From contig OX442428.1 in NCBI GenBank assembly GCA_949361645.1, forward strand, positions 8,207,542 through 8,271,541: 64,000 nt of DNA, in the 5' to 3' direction. Position 1 is the stretch's first letter. Each line of letters opens with the position of its first letter. The stretch comes from Spongilla lacustris. Its lineage: Eukaryota > Porifera > Demospongiae > Spongillida > Spongillidae. Below are positions 51,201 to 64,000 of this stretch, one piece after another. The translations under genes and the position numbers were made by a program. The notes beneath the pieces were generated by a model. The model was not told where the DNA came from. It saw only the letters and a list, made by a program, of their open reading frames with translations, and searched no databases.

Positions 51201-51608
51201 TGTATGAGGAGGGTGTGGTTGTACCACAACATGATCACCATGGTTACCAGGAACCCTTGATTGAGGAGTACAGCATTGCTGCACAGGTGTGGAAGTTCAC
51301 GTCATGCGACATGTCCGAGCTGGCGAGGAATTCTGTCATCATGAGTGACTTTGAGCATCATGTGAGTATCTGGCCCTCATCCCCAGACCTCTCTGCCCCT
51401 CCCTCACCACTCCCATATCTGCCCCTCCCCCACACTTCTGCTGTCGCAGGTGAAACAGCATTGGATTGGAGCAGACTACCTGGAGGAGGGGCCTGGAGGA
51501 AATGACATCTCCAAGACCAACGTACCAAACATCAGAGTGTCATATCGCCATGAGACTCTCATCGATGAGCTCAAGAATCTGATGCATGGGCACCCCCTGG
51601 GCCTGTAA
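41288..51608 (+). CDS. AMPD: AMP deaminase
   Basis: Sixteen exons: 41288-41588, 42009-about 42236, 42805-43080, 43418-43664, 43957-44086, 44783-44914, 45301-45363, 45666-45720, 45911-45987, 48033-48196, 48376-48502, 49374-49537, 50663-50783, 51024-51197, 51251-51361, 51450-51608 (TAA). About 842 aa, like AMPD2/AMPD3. The C-terminal catalytic barrel is complete: metal ligands VDTHVHA, substrate region [22 protein letters not shown], and the signature [11 protein letters not shown]. The enzyme converts AMP to IMP and ammonia in the purine nucleotide cycle. The N-terminal third is less conserved but contains IRRKYM and KSFCFRRL. Exon 5 ends at a GC donor. The exon 2-3 join lacks a clean GT site. 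Almost every intron carries its own minisatellite; the one before exon 10 is 2 kb. Confidence 0.95.
41706..41966 (+). repeat. GGGGA/GGGGAA low-complexity tract
   Basis: Irregular GGGGAGGGGAGGGGGAGGAA units in AMPD intron 1. Confidence 0.92.
42240..42362 (+). repeat. GGGAGTATACTGGAGTATGTG repeat
   Basis: About six imperfect units immediately after AMPD exon 2. Confidence 0.85.
43125..43255 (+). repeat. (CCCTCCCTCC)n pyrimidine tract
   Basis: Regular CTCCCCTCCC units in AMPD intron 3, followed by four copies of a GTCTGAGGGGTCACATGTAT unit (43273-43365). Confidence 0.92.
43665..43895 (+). repeat. Minisatellite beginning at AMPD exon 4 donor
   Basis: The intron starts GTGAGGTGGAGGGTGTGGCT. That string, including the donor GTGAGG, recurs with variation about ten times up to 43895. 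Confidence 0.9.
44096..44205 (+). repeat. GGGGGAGG-rich tract
   Basis: G-rich low-complexity sequence just after the GC donor of AMPD exon 5. Confidence 0.85.
44270..44780 (+). repeat. CACACATGCACATACACATGTG satellite and CA-rich DNA
   Basis: The 22-bp unit ACATGTGCACACACATGCAC plus AT is repeated about eight times (44335-44500), followed by irregular CA/TACA repeats up to the exon 6 acceptor. Confidence 0.92.
45226..45296 (+). repeat. (GT)n microsatellite
   Basis: A pure GT run that abuts the acceptor GCGCACAG of AMPD exon 7. Confidence 0.95.
45364..45620 (+). repeat. 18-19-bp GGGCTATAAGGGATGGGCG minisatellite
   Basis: About 13 units start directly after the AMPD exon 7 donor (GCT|GTAAGTGCTATAAGG). 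Confidence 0.92.
46000..46292 (+). repeat. About 31-bp CACCTTGGTGTACACAGGGG repeat
   Basis: About nine imperfect units following the AMPD exon 9 donor. The unit includes GTAAGATAACA, itself donor-like. Confidence 0.9.
46296..48015 (+). repeat. 21-bp satellite, about 80 copies
   Basis: The unit CACCCATATCCCTCACATGTG (with CACATGAG variants) runs for 1.7 kb in AMPD intron 9, with a few truncated units. Each common unit contains the palindrome CACATGTG. The 21-bp period keeps long frames open on both strands, and these are not genes. Confidence 0.97.
48225..48372 (+). repeat. CCCTCTCCCTCC pyrimidine tract
   Basis: Low-complexity sequence between AMPD exons 10 and 11, adjoining the acceptor. 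Confidence 0.9.
48528..48772 (+). repeat. 27-bp GGCTGGTCCCCAGACTACAC repeat
   Basis: About nine units in AMPD intron 11. The motif GTCCCCAGAC also occurs elsewhere in the window. Homopolymeric G and C runs follow at about 48868-48924 and 49209-49232. Confidence 0.92.
49538..50510 (+). repeat. 30-bp minisatellite beginning at AMPD exon 12 donor
   Basis: The intron begins GTAAGTCACCTCTTAACGTA then AGGGGGGCAA. This unit, donor included, is repeated about 32 times. Most units read AAGTAAGT or AAGTAGGT at the unit border, equivalent to the real exon/intron junction CGCAA|GTAAGT. Confidence 0.97.
50868..51008 (+). repeat. 20-bp AACCATATAAGGCTGTACAT repeat
   Basis: About seven units in AMPD intron 13. 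Confidence 0.93.
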
Positions 51609-51904
51609 GGCCTGGGAACCACCCATAAAGTCCTTGACATTTTTACAATATTGGATCTTGATAATTTGAACAAATGAAATGGTGTTGTTTAATTGCTCTA
51701 ATTATGATGTAATGTGCAGTGAAGTAGGATCATGGTTTTTTTACAAGACAACCTTTTTTTGTACCACCATGATGTGTGGGCGTTCCACACAAACTGTGAG
51801 GTGTCATAGCAACATGACAATATTACATATCTGTATGATAGAGGTGTTGCAATGACAAGAAGTGAATGGTACATTGACCAAAGAGGTCTTTAGTGGAGAG
51901 ACCA

Positions 51905-52894
51905 TTAATAACCAAACTTTTCATTCAGACGGGTTTTACCATCACCTTGCTGGTCTGGGGATGAGGAATACAAGCCATGAACAGCACCTTGATCAATCAT
52001 AACCATGGTAACGTACCATCAGGAGGAAGCCATGAGCTATAGTCAGGGTCTCCCTCCCACTGTGGTTTCTCCTTAGGCTGATGTGAAGGATCTTATCACA
52101 AGAACAATATTCCACAACATTCCTTACCTTCCTGTGGCCATCTTCATCGTCATCCTCTTCCATTGGTTCATTCCGTACAGGAGCTTGGGGCATTGGTCCC
52201 TGTGCCTTGTGGGTCCTCCGTTGCCTAGCAACCCTCAGTGAGGTCTTCACAGCTCCTATGTCCTCAGACTTGCAGGCATCATTAGGGGTGTGGTCAGGGG
52301 CGTGGCTAGGAGTTGGGATCTTTGGTACTACCCTGTCTAGTGGTGCCCCTGGGCCATCAGTCCTGTCTAGTGGTACCCCTGGGCCATCAGTCCTGTCTAG
52401 TGGTGCCCCTGGGCCATCAGTCCTGTCTAGTGGTACCCCTGGGCCACCAGCCCTGTCCAGTTTGCCACTGTCCCCCAAAGGGAGGGTCTGCTTAGTGGCC
52501 ACGGTGGTGGGGCGTTGCCTGATATTAGAGGAGATCACCATGGTAACGCCCTGACCTCATTAGTGGGAGCAATGGAGAGGGAGGGGCTTACATGAGTGAG
52601 GAAGGAATACTGGCGGGCTTGGCTATCCGTGCCAGCTTGCTAAGCCGCTCCTCCTCCTGTGAAGAGTAGGAATGTGGCATCACCACACCCACTAGCCACA
52701 CCCACCAACCTTCTTCAGCTCATGGACCTGGTGCTTAAACTCTGCCTGCTTGGCGCTATCAAGATGGTGGTCCACATGGGTCATGTACGTGTCCAACGAG
52801 TCTCCAGCTAAGGGGGTGGAGTCAGCTGGGTGGGAGGAGGGGTGTGATATTAATGCCACAGTCTTGGCAAAGTTCTCACTAAGTCTTTCCTTTA

Positions 52895-52927
<33 letters not shown>

Positions 52928-53247
52928 TGTGTGTGTGAAAGCTGAGAACACACATGCACACATACACACGTACACCCACCCACCCCCACACACGTACATG
53001 TGTACACACACACACCCACCCCCCACCCCCCCACCCACCCCCACACCCCACCTGCTTTGGCTTTCTCAAGCTTGTCTTCAAGAGTAGCGATTTGATCTTG
53101 CACATCACCAAGTTTAGTCATCTGAGCAAGTAGCATTGGGTGTGGCACAGGAGGGATGGGGAGGAGGAGCAGGATGGGGAAGAGGAGGGGCAAGAGTGCA
53201 GCAACGAATGAACAATAGTCACATGAACATTGAAATGCCATGTGCAC

Positions 53248-53296
<49 letters not shown>

Positions 53297-54605
53297 AATG
53301 ACTGGTAGTTCTCCACCACATCTTCAGCCTTCCCCACACGCTTCATACGCTGTTTTCGCTTCTTCTCCACTAGGTGACAAATATGACATAACAGGAGGGT
53401 GTGGCTACATGTGGATGTGGTCATCAAACAAGCACACTCAGCGAGCAGTTGCACATAATGCATGGGTTATATGTTACCAAGGTTAATACCACCTTAATAA
53501 TGGCTACACCCTCACCATCTCCAGTTCTGTCGAGGAAGTTATCCTCATCACTGTCATAGTAGTCATTCTCCTCCAAGGTCTTAGCCTTCCTCTTGTGGCC
53601 TGTTAACAAAAACACTTGTGAGCAGGATAGCCCAGTTAATGGAAACTTTGCATGAAGGATCGGAACTATGATAAATGTCATGTCTGAAGTAAAAATCCAT
53701 TTAAAAAGGCTCCTGATATATCAGACTCTGTCAAGCTTACTGTTGGCAGCATGGTTTGATCAGGAACTGGATTGGCTGGAGGATCACTGTCCAAGCGGGA
53801 AGGAATGACTCTGAGCGTTGCCATTTTATCATGCAAAGGTCCATGAACGTAACACAACGTCTCTAGGCAACCGCTGAGGTGAGATGACGTTTACTGTAGT
53901 GCTGATCTTTCATGCAAAGGGTCCATTAAAGAACAGTTAATTAAAGAACAGAACACTAGAATATCTTTACAAGTATATACCTATTGTACATGTAAGCTTA
54001 GCGGCATATGACTAAGGTTCGATCTATTACAGACACTTCAGTACAATTTTTACATATATGTTAAAGTCAAAACACAAGATAATTATGTGGTACCGCTAAT
54101 TGTTATACGTCTCAAACCTGCTGCCCTCTTGGCTATTAACACATTAACTGGTGTTAGTGATGTTACAGTGATGTTAGTGGTATTACAGTGGTGTTACGGT
54201 GGTGTTACAGTGGTGTTACATTAGACATTTGACTTAGTACTTAAATCATTTGCTTTTGTAACAAAATATTCATCATTGGATTTCATTCTCCATCCAGTTT
54301 GAGGTGCCTTTCCTAATAATGCCCATCTAACCTTGAGGTTGTCTCCTAATAATGCCCACCTAACCTTGAGGTTGTTTCCTAATAATGCCCACCTAACCTT
54401 GAGGTTGTCTCCTAATAATGCCCACCTAACCTTGAGGTTGTCTCCTAATAATGCCCACCTAACCTTGAGGTTGTCTCCTAAGCATGCCCTGTGATTCCAA
54501 CAGACGACAAGCATTTAGGGCACACTGGACAACTGCTTCTTTCTTCTTCCCAGTAGTGGCATCTGCATAAACAGGCTCCCCTGTAGCTGTGTCGATGGGA
54601 AGCCT

Positions 54606-54653
<48 letters not shown>

Positions 54654-57152
54654 ACGTACGTACGTACGTACGTACGTACGTACGTATGTATGTATGTATG
54701 TATGTATGTATGTATGTGTCCAGATTCATTTGGTTAAATATTAAGGTTCAAGTATGAAATTACGTGCAGTTATAATTTTGTCACTAAAAATCCTTTCACA
54801 AATCAATGCCTTTCTTTTCAAAATTTCCTTCTTCCTTTATCATTACTATCTGCACAAATCGATTTTGGTGCTCTGATTATTTTCATTGCTGTGAGTGCAA
54901 ACCATCGAGTTAGAAATCCCCACACCTCCAGATACAAGTGTTGAGAGTTTGGTATGTACCTGCAAGTACTGATCTGTTGTTTGACCACTTGTCTCCCACA
55001 CTTAAGTGGGGGTGTGGTTTGACCACTTGTCTCCCACACTTAAGTGGGGGTGTGGTTTGCCCAAATCATTGTTGCAATCAAATGGGAAGGTTTGCACAGC
55101 TGCATCACCCGTAATGGATGACATTTAAATCAACATATCAATAGTGACACAATTCCTCTAAACACACACCAAAGTTTAACACTCATAACTGGAGATATGT
55201 GGAATTCTAACCAAACATGGTATCTGACTTCATACACAAGGCAGCAAAAATATGTAACGTACCAAAATCAATTTTTGCAAACAGAAATCATGCCTAAGAG
55301 TATGCACACACGACACACCATCACCACACACCATCACCACACACACACACACCACAAACGCCATGCCAACACACACACTCACACTCACATACCTTACACG
55401 GCAAGTGAAACTCTTGGAATGATCAGTTCCAGTTTCTTCAGTCTCATACTCCAGTTCCAAACCTGCAAGTTGAAGAAGCAAGTAAGGGAAAGGTAACTAT
55501 TAGGTTCTATGGTACTATCTAGATATGTATGGTGATCACTAGATATGTATGGTGGTCACTACATGTAGATATGTATGGTGATCACTAGATATGTATGGTG
55601 GTCACTAGATATGTACGGTGATCACTAGATATGTACGGTGATCACTAGATATGTATGGTGGTCACTAGATATGTATGGTGGTCACTAGATATGTATGGTC
55701 ATCGCTAGAAGTACCTTCACGTTCAAAGAACTTGTGCAGAGCTTTCTTTGGGTCATCCTTGTAGTAGGCTTCCCTCTCCGGGTCTACCTCCAGCTCCTCC
55801 CCAGACCCATCCCCGCCCTCAGGAGGCACATCGTCCATCACTGCCACAGGATGCCAGTCAACAGGTCACAATTTGCACATGACACACTCACTCATGCCCC
55901 AGGAGACACCCATCTCCTCCACCTCCTTCTCTCGTCTCTCCTTCTCCTCCTTTGCAGCTTCAAGTTGCTTCAGATAAGCCTCCTTCTGTCTCACAATCTC
56001 CCTCCTCTCCTCCTCTGCCTGCTCCTCAATATACTCCTGACTTCCAGCAGTGTCTTGCTGCAACAGACAACAACAGACTGTGTTAAGAGTTCAACAAGCA
56101 TAGCCTGTTGGAGCATTGGATATCACTGGATATCTAACACAATTATTTATTGCCTGCTAGTATTACAGGTGCATGATACGTTCTAAGGTTTCCATTCCCC
56201 ATTTTAGCTAAGGTTCCCATTCCCCATTCTAAGGTTTTCATTCCACATTCTAAGGTTCCCATTCCTTAGTGGTCACATTCTAAGGTTCCCATTCCTCAGT
56301 GGTCACATTCTAAGGTTCCCATTCCTTAGTGGTTACATTCCAGTTCCCATTCGTGGTCACATTCCACCACTCCTTATAGTGGGAGGTGGAGCTGCAGAAG
56401 TCGTGCGTGCACACACTTACCTCGAGGACATAGATCCGTGAGCTGCCTCCGAGGCGGATCATCTGACCGACCCTCACACGGTAGTAGCACCGTGGCTGGA
56501 TACGGGTCTTGTTCAGAAAGGTTCCGTGAGTGCTCCCGAGATCGTACACGTAGAACCCCGCCTCCAACGGCTCCGTAGAGAACAGCGTGTGGTTGTCATC
56601 TTTGCCGACCTTCTCGCTGCTCTGGGGGCGACACTGGAGCACGGTGTGGAAGCGCGATATGGAAGGATGGTCCATCGGGATGTCGCACGTGGGCAGTCGC
56701 CCGAATACGTGGTGGGCCTTTTCGCTAATGTCGATCTCGTCCACCACCGCCCCGTTCTTGATGACAGTCAAGGAGTGCGGAGATGCGGGCTTCCCGCCCC
56801 AGCGTGGCTCTATGTACGAGAGCTCTGGGGCCTCGAGCAGAGCCTCCTTGCCCGGCCGAGCAGTAGGGCGAGATGATCCGTTCTCTGCCGGTTCGGACCG
56901 TTCTAGAGCTTCTCCCTTAGAAATGTCTGGCTCCAACAGGTGAACGTCTTCTTTTCCATTTGAATCCTGCACCTCCTCGCTCCCAGGGGGCGCTAATTTA
57001 GATAAATCGCTGCATTCCTGTACTGCTGCCTGATTACTAGCAATCTCATTTGAGTCTGAAGTCGTGGTGGGGTCTGTGTTCTTGGTGTTTTCAATCCCGT
57101 CGCACCGTCTAAAGCGCTCCGGAATAGCCGGTACTTTGAACTCCGCGGCCAT
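51905..57152 (-). CDS. SLC4A1AP: Kanadaptin (FHA-domain protein, SLC4A1AP)
   Basis: Minus-strand exons: 57152-56421, 56057-55892, 55840-55715, 55462-55393, 54603-54464, 53599-53516, 53369-53296, 53121-about 53052, 52889-52710, 52656-52592, about 52534-52128, 52071-52017, 51954-51905 (TAA). Exon 1 holds an acidic N-terminal region and an FHA domain (FGRLPTCDIP, HPSISRFHTVLQ, DLGSTHGTFLNKTRI). Then come Glu/Arg-rich coiled coils, DPEREAYYKDDPKKALHKFF, a double-stranded-RNA-binding-like segment (GKKKEAVVQCALNACRLLE), KAKTLEENDYYDSDED and a C-terminus ending GDGKTRLNEKFGY. The order matches vertebrate kanadaptin, a mainly nuclear protein linked to splicing complexes and first described as an anion-exchanger partner. 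Two joins (exons 8-9 and 10-11) are not phase-resolved. The stop is 296 bp from the AMP deaminase stop (convergent). Confidence 0.92.
52330..52450 (-). repeat. Coding 30-bp repeat in kanadaptin (DGPGxPLDRT)
   Basis: Four to five in-frame copies of a decapeptide-coding unit in exon 11, in a low-conservation linker between the coiled coils and the C-terminal motif. Confidence 0.9.
52892..53045 (+). repeat. GT/CA-rich intron repeat
   Basis: (GT)n followed by CACACC-rich sequence between kanadaptin exons 8 and 9. Confidence 0.9.
53240..53294 (+). repeat. (CA)n reaching the donor of kanadaptin exon 7
   Basis: On the gene strand the exon end TCATTG runs directly into GTGTGTGTG, so the 5' splice site lies within the microsatellite. 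Confidence 0.9.
54317..54484 (-). repeat. 33-bp repeat spanning the kanadaptin exon 5 / intron junction
   Basis: The unit contains AGGAGACAACCTCAAGGTTA then GGTGGGCATTATT. The first copy is the real junction (exon end ...CAACCTCAAG, donor GTTAGG). Four more copies lie in the intron, so coding end plus donor are tandemly duplicated. Confidence 0.9.
54607..54718 (+). repeat. (GT)n-(ACGT)n-(ATGT)n compound microsatellite
   Basis: GT run followed by TACG and TATG tetranucleotides. It sits against the acceptor of kanadaptin exon 5. Confidence 0.95.
55515..55704 (+). repeat. CACTAGATATGTATGGTGGT minisatellite
   Basis: About nine 20-bp units, some with TGATCA and one with an insertion. They lie just inside the intron after kanadaptin exon 3. 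Confidence 0.93.
56178..56350 (+). repeat. CATTCTAAGGTTCCCATTCC repeat
   Basis: About six imperfect units in kanadaptin intron 1. Confidence 0.85.
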
Positions 57153-57279
57153 CTGGGATCGTCCCCAGACCTCCACGCTTTTTAATATTACAGTAATAGT
57201 GGCGTAATTAGAATACAACCATCACATGACGAGTGTCACGCGTTAGTCCCAACCCTCAATTCGGTAACGGGTGGAAGAG
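57153..57279. promoter_or_regulatory. Likely bidirectional promoter, kanadaptin / V-ATPase A
   Basis: The two divergent start codons are 127 bp apart, so this interval must carry both 5' leaders and core promoters. CATCACATGACG and GTCACGCG are possible factor sites, but that is only suggestion. Confidence 0.6.
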
Positions 57280-60827
<3,548 letters not shown>

Positions 60828-60849
60828 GTATGTGCTGTGTGATGTATGT

Positions 60850-61394
60850 ACTGATGGTCCACTGTACATGTACTGATAGTCCACTGATGGTCCACTGTGT
60901 GTACATGTACTGATGGTCCACTGTACATGTACTGATGGTCCACTGTACATGTACTGATGGTCCACTGTACATGTACTGATGGTCCACTGTACATGTACTG
61001 ATGGTCCACTGTACATGTACTGATGGTCCACTGTACATGTACTGATGGTCCACTGTGTGTACATGTACTGATGGTCCACTGTGTGTACATGTACTGATGG
61101 TCCACTGTACATGTACTGATGGTCCACTGTACATGTACTGATGGTCCACTGTGTGTACATGTACTGATGGTCCACTGTACATGTACTGATGGTCCACTGT
61201 ACATGTACTGATGGACCACTGTACATGTACTGATGGTCCACTGTACATGTACTGATGGTCCACTGTACATGTACTGATGGTCCACTGTACATGTACTGAT
61301 GGTCCATGTGTGTACTGATGGTCCACTGTGTGTACATGTACTGATGGTCCACTGTGTGTACATGTACTGATGGTCCACTGTGTGTACATGTACT
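60850..61394 (+). repeat. 22-bp TACTGATGGTCCACTGTACATG repeat
   Basis: About 25 units (some with TGTGTACATG) follow the donor at 60828 and are interrupted by the LTR at 61395. Confidence 0.95.
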
Positions 61395-61556
61395 TGTAAA
61401 GGTCTTGATGACACAATGAATACAAGAGTCCAATACTACACAATGTTTCTAGTCTGACCAGTCGCTACGTAACCAACGTTCTACCTCACCACGCGCATGC
61501 GCGTACGTTATATATTACATACACGTAATAAAGTCTACATTTGTTCCTTCCTCTCA
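61395..61556 (-). repeat. Putative 3' LTR
   Basis: A 162-bp segment between the integrase stop and the host minisatellite. On the element strand it starts TGAGAGGAAGG and ends CCTTTACA. It contains a GCGCATGCGCG palindrome. The partner LTR is beyond the window, so this is unconfirmed. Confidence 0.45.
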
Positions 61557-61572
61557 GAAGCTCGACCCGAGC

Positions 61573-62571
61573 TTAGTAGTCAGATAGTGGAACTCCATAC
61601 CGATCAGGAAGCCTCCGGTTTCGTCCTGATCGCCTTAAGTTTGATCCAGTACCTTCGAGTTGCTGTCGTTCATGTTCCACTGGACCAGCTACATTTGTCG
61701 GAACCTCTTCACTCCCAATAAATTCATGATCAACTGTCGGCGCCTCCCAATTAGAAATATAGGTTCCTGTGGATTCCATTTCTCTTCCTCTTCTATGTCT
61801 TAATCGATTCACATGCACTGTTCTGAACCTCCTTCCATCATTATGCTTAACACAAACAGTAACAGGCCCTTTCACTTCAGTCACTTCCCAACCTGCTTCC
61901 CACCGATCATCCAGCTTCCCTGCAGTAGGACAAGACAGCCACACTTGATCCCCAACCAGAAATGTTTGTTCTTCCGACTGCATATTATAACCTTGCTTCT
62001 GGATTTCCGCAGCTTCTGCAATGTTCGCTTCAACTATCTCATACAGTTCTGCCAATTTTTGACGAAGCTGATTTTGGTACTCATTAAGGTCATAACCGTC
62101 CGATTCCTGTTCTTTTCCAGGAAACACTAAAGAACCTTGAGTTCGACCAAACATCACCTCGAATGGAGTCCTGCCTGTTGAAGGATGCTTTGAGGTGCGA
62201 TATGCATAGAGCATCAATGGAAGCCACCTTTCCCAATCAGTTTTCTTCTCCACAAACGTGCGAAGCATCTGTAAGATGGATCTGTTTGCCCTCTCCACCA
62301 TTCCGTCTCCTTGTGGATGATAAGCTGTTGTCCTTGTCTTCTCAACTCCAAAAGCTTCTAGAGTGGAACGAAGCAAGGTGCTTTCAAAATTACGCCCTTG
62401 GTCTGAATGTAAAAATTGTGGCATTCCAAATCGTCCAAAAACCACAATCAATTCCTTTGTAATCGTGTCTGCAGTTTGATCCTTCAAAGCAATGGCTTCT
62501 AACCACTTTGTAAAATAGTCTTGAATGACTAAGATATAACGATTACCTTGAATGGATAATGGTACCTCCAA
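61573..62571 (-). pseudogene. Retrotransposon integrase core and C-terminal region
   Basis: 332 codons. The DDE catalytic set is visible: Asp in VIQDYFTKW, Asp in HSDQGRNF, and Glu in the segment after AYHPQGDG. A C-terminal region with a GPV-type motif (EVKGPVTVCVKH) follows. It lies in a different frame from the upstream RT/RNase H/zinc-finger part, with the break near 62571-62580, so the polyprotein cannot be read through. Ends at a TAG/TAA-type stop at 61573-61575. Confidence 0.85.
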
Positions 62572-64000
62572 CTGCTACCATCTGCCATGGGCGACCCACT
62601 GGGACATTCTGCATTGGAGCCTTTCTAGCAGAATTCAGCTTTGCTGCTTGACATTTTTCACAGGTAGTACAATGATGATTAACATCTCTGGTCATTCCTA
62701 CCCAGTAAGCCTCTTCTTGAACACGAGCTAACGTTTTGTCAAACCCTTGATGGCCAGCCCCAGGAACATCGTGACACATGTGAAGAATGGTCTGTATGAG
62801 TGATTTAGGAACCACCAATACTTTCCTGGTGACATCTGCAGGTTGAGGAATATTACGATATAGAATACCATTGATAACCTGCAGTTGAGACCAAAGCTGT
62901 GCAAAGCGTCTCAGGGGAAACTGTTTCCAAGCCTTTGTACATGGACGTGTTGTGGTTCTGGTAAGAGCATCAACGACTGTTCTCAGTGTGCTATCTTCAT
63001 GTTGCCCAATTCGTATATCCTCTTCAGTAATGTCACCAGCCAAAATTCCAGTAGTAGCACACAACTTGTCACCCATCTGTACCTCCTGCCTAGACAATGC
63101 ATCAGCACAATTGTTAGTTGAACCTTTGCAGTACTTGATGGTAAAATTAAACTCCTGAAGTGCTAGCGCCCAACGACACAACAACCCCTCCATCTTTTGA
63201 GCTGACAACCACAACAGAGGATTATGGTCAGTGTACAGTGTAAAATGCCTACCCAGGAGATAGTGGCGAAATTGTTTGGTGGCATACACAATTGCGAGAC
63301 ATTCACGCTGTATCACACTGTAGTTCTTTTCAGCTGGGGTTAATGTCCGACTTGCAAAAGCTACTGGATGACCTTCTTGCTCTAACACTGCACCTAGTCC
63401 ATAACCACTAGCATCTATTGTCAACTGAAATTCCTTGTCAAAGGATGGGCATATGAGCACAGGTGCCTTTGTAAGGAGTTCTTTCAGCTGTCTGAACGCC
63501 TTTTCACACTGAGGTGTCCAATGAAATTCTGCATCCTTGTCCATCAGCCTCAACAATGGCTCCGCAATTGAAGAAAACCCGCGTATGTAACGGCGATAAT
63601 AGGAAGCCAACCCATGAAACCGTCGAACATCTGATATGGTGGTTGGTTGAGGCCATTGTTGAATAATTTTGATTTTTTCCAAATCTGGTGACATTCCGTT
63701 TGCTGAAAACACATGGCCTAGGTATGATACCTCCTTGACACCAATTCGGCACTTCGAACCTCGTAAGGTAATCCCAGCCTCCTTTACCCTCTTCAAAACA
63801 GTACGCAAATCCTTTTTGTGACTTTCCACTGAAGACGAGTATACAAGAATATTGTCAATGTAACCCATGGCACAATTCATACCCTCCAACAATTTATCCA
63901 TCAAACGCTGCATGGTACCCGGAGCCCCGTTTAAACCGAATGGCATTCGATTAAACTCAAACAGACCCATTCCAGGCCCGGGTGAAAATGCAGTTTTGTG
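62543..64000 (-). pseudogene. Retrotransposon reverse transcriptase, RNase H and integrase zinc finger (partial)
   Basis: An open frame from the window edge (64000) to a stop near 62543. It contains an RT palm/thumb (FNRMPFGLNGAPGTMQRLMD), the active-site region with YIDN where family members have YxDD, RNase H (LTIDASGYGLGAVL, LYTDHNPL, CADALSR) and the HHCC zinc finger of integrase (CTTCEKCQAAK). The Asp-to-Asn change at the second catalytic aspartate, together with the downstream frame break, argues that this copy is inactive. Confidence 0.88.

Larger units (their letters stand above)
61395..64000 (-). mobile_element. Ty3/gypsy-type LTR retrotransposon, decayed (5' part outside window)
   Basis: On the minus strand: reverse transcriptase, RNase H, integrase, then a probable 3' LTR (61556-61395) with TG...CA ends. 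The domain order RT-RH-IN is that of Ty3/gypsy elements. The coding sequence is broken between the integrase zinc finger and catalytic core, and the RT active site is altered. The insertion lies within the 22-bp minisatellite of V-ATPase A intron 11. LTR limits are inferred from one copy only. Confidence 0.85.

Overview
This is eukaryotic, metazoan genomic DNA. Every conserved gene is split by GT-AG introns, many only 50-80 nt long, and the protein set is animal: calcium-binding EGF modules, RING/B-box/filamin/NHL (TRIM) proteins, LDLa and Ig domains, FHIT, TBCEL and kanadaptin. Very short introns, gene-to-gene distances near 100 bp, and early-animal style extracellular proteins suggest a sponge or another early-branching invertebrate. 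That placement is inference.

Layout. 1-10636 (+): the 3' part of a large extracellular gene with EGF modules, a decapeptide-repeat mucin-like stalk and a vWD-like C-terminal domain. 12009-13550 (-): an Ig-domain surface protein. 15382-23094: a compact housekeeping cluster. TBCEL (-) and FHIT (+) are head to head across 124 bp. EIF3F (+) follows FHIT after 115 bp and meets PSMC4 (-) tail to tail across about 100 bp. 23328-25607 (-): an intronless TRIM-NHL gene. 25626-33055: gene-poor DNA with hairpin or MITE-like elements and microsatellites. 33056-38511 (+): a small, apparently undescribed single-pass LDLa membrane protein assembled from four exons, one of them 24 nt. 39029-40483 (-): a second intronless TRIM protein without NHL repeats. 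41288-51608 (+): AMP deaminase in 16 exons. 51905-57152 (-): kanadaptin (SLC4A1AP). 57280-60827 (+): the first 11 exons of the V-ATPase catalytic subunit A, head to head with kanadaptin across 127 bp. 61395-64000 (-): a decayed Ty3/gypsy-type retrotransposon sitting in a V-ATPase intron minisatellite.

The most unusual property is tandem repetition. Nearly every intron holds its own minisatellite (unit length about 15-42 bp), with no evident sequence shared between introns. In several genes (kanadaptin, AMP deaminase, PSMC4) the repeat unit begins at, or spans, the 5' splice site, so a donor consensus is copied many times inside the intron. Two arrays lie in coding exons and keep frame (30-bp units). 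No prokaryotic features, CRISPR arrays or convincing RNA genes were seen.

Exon positions were worked out by hand from splice consensus, reading phase and remembered family similarity. All product names rest on recognised motifs, not on a database search.
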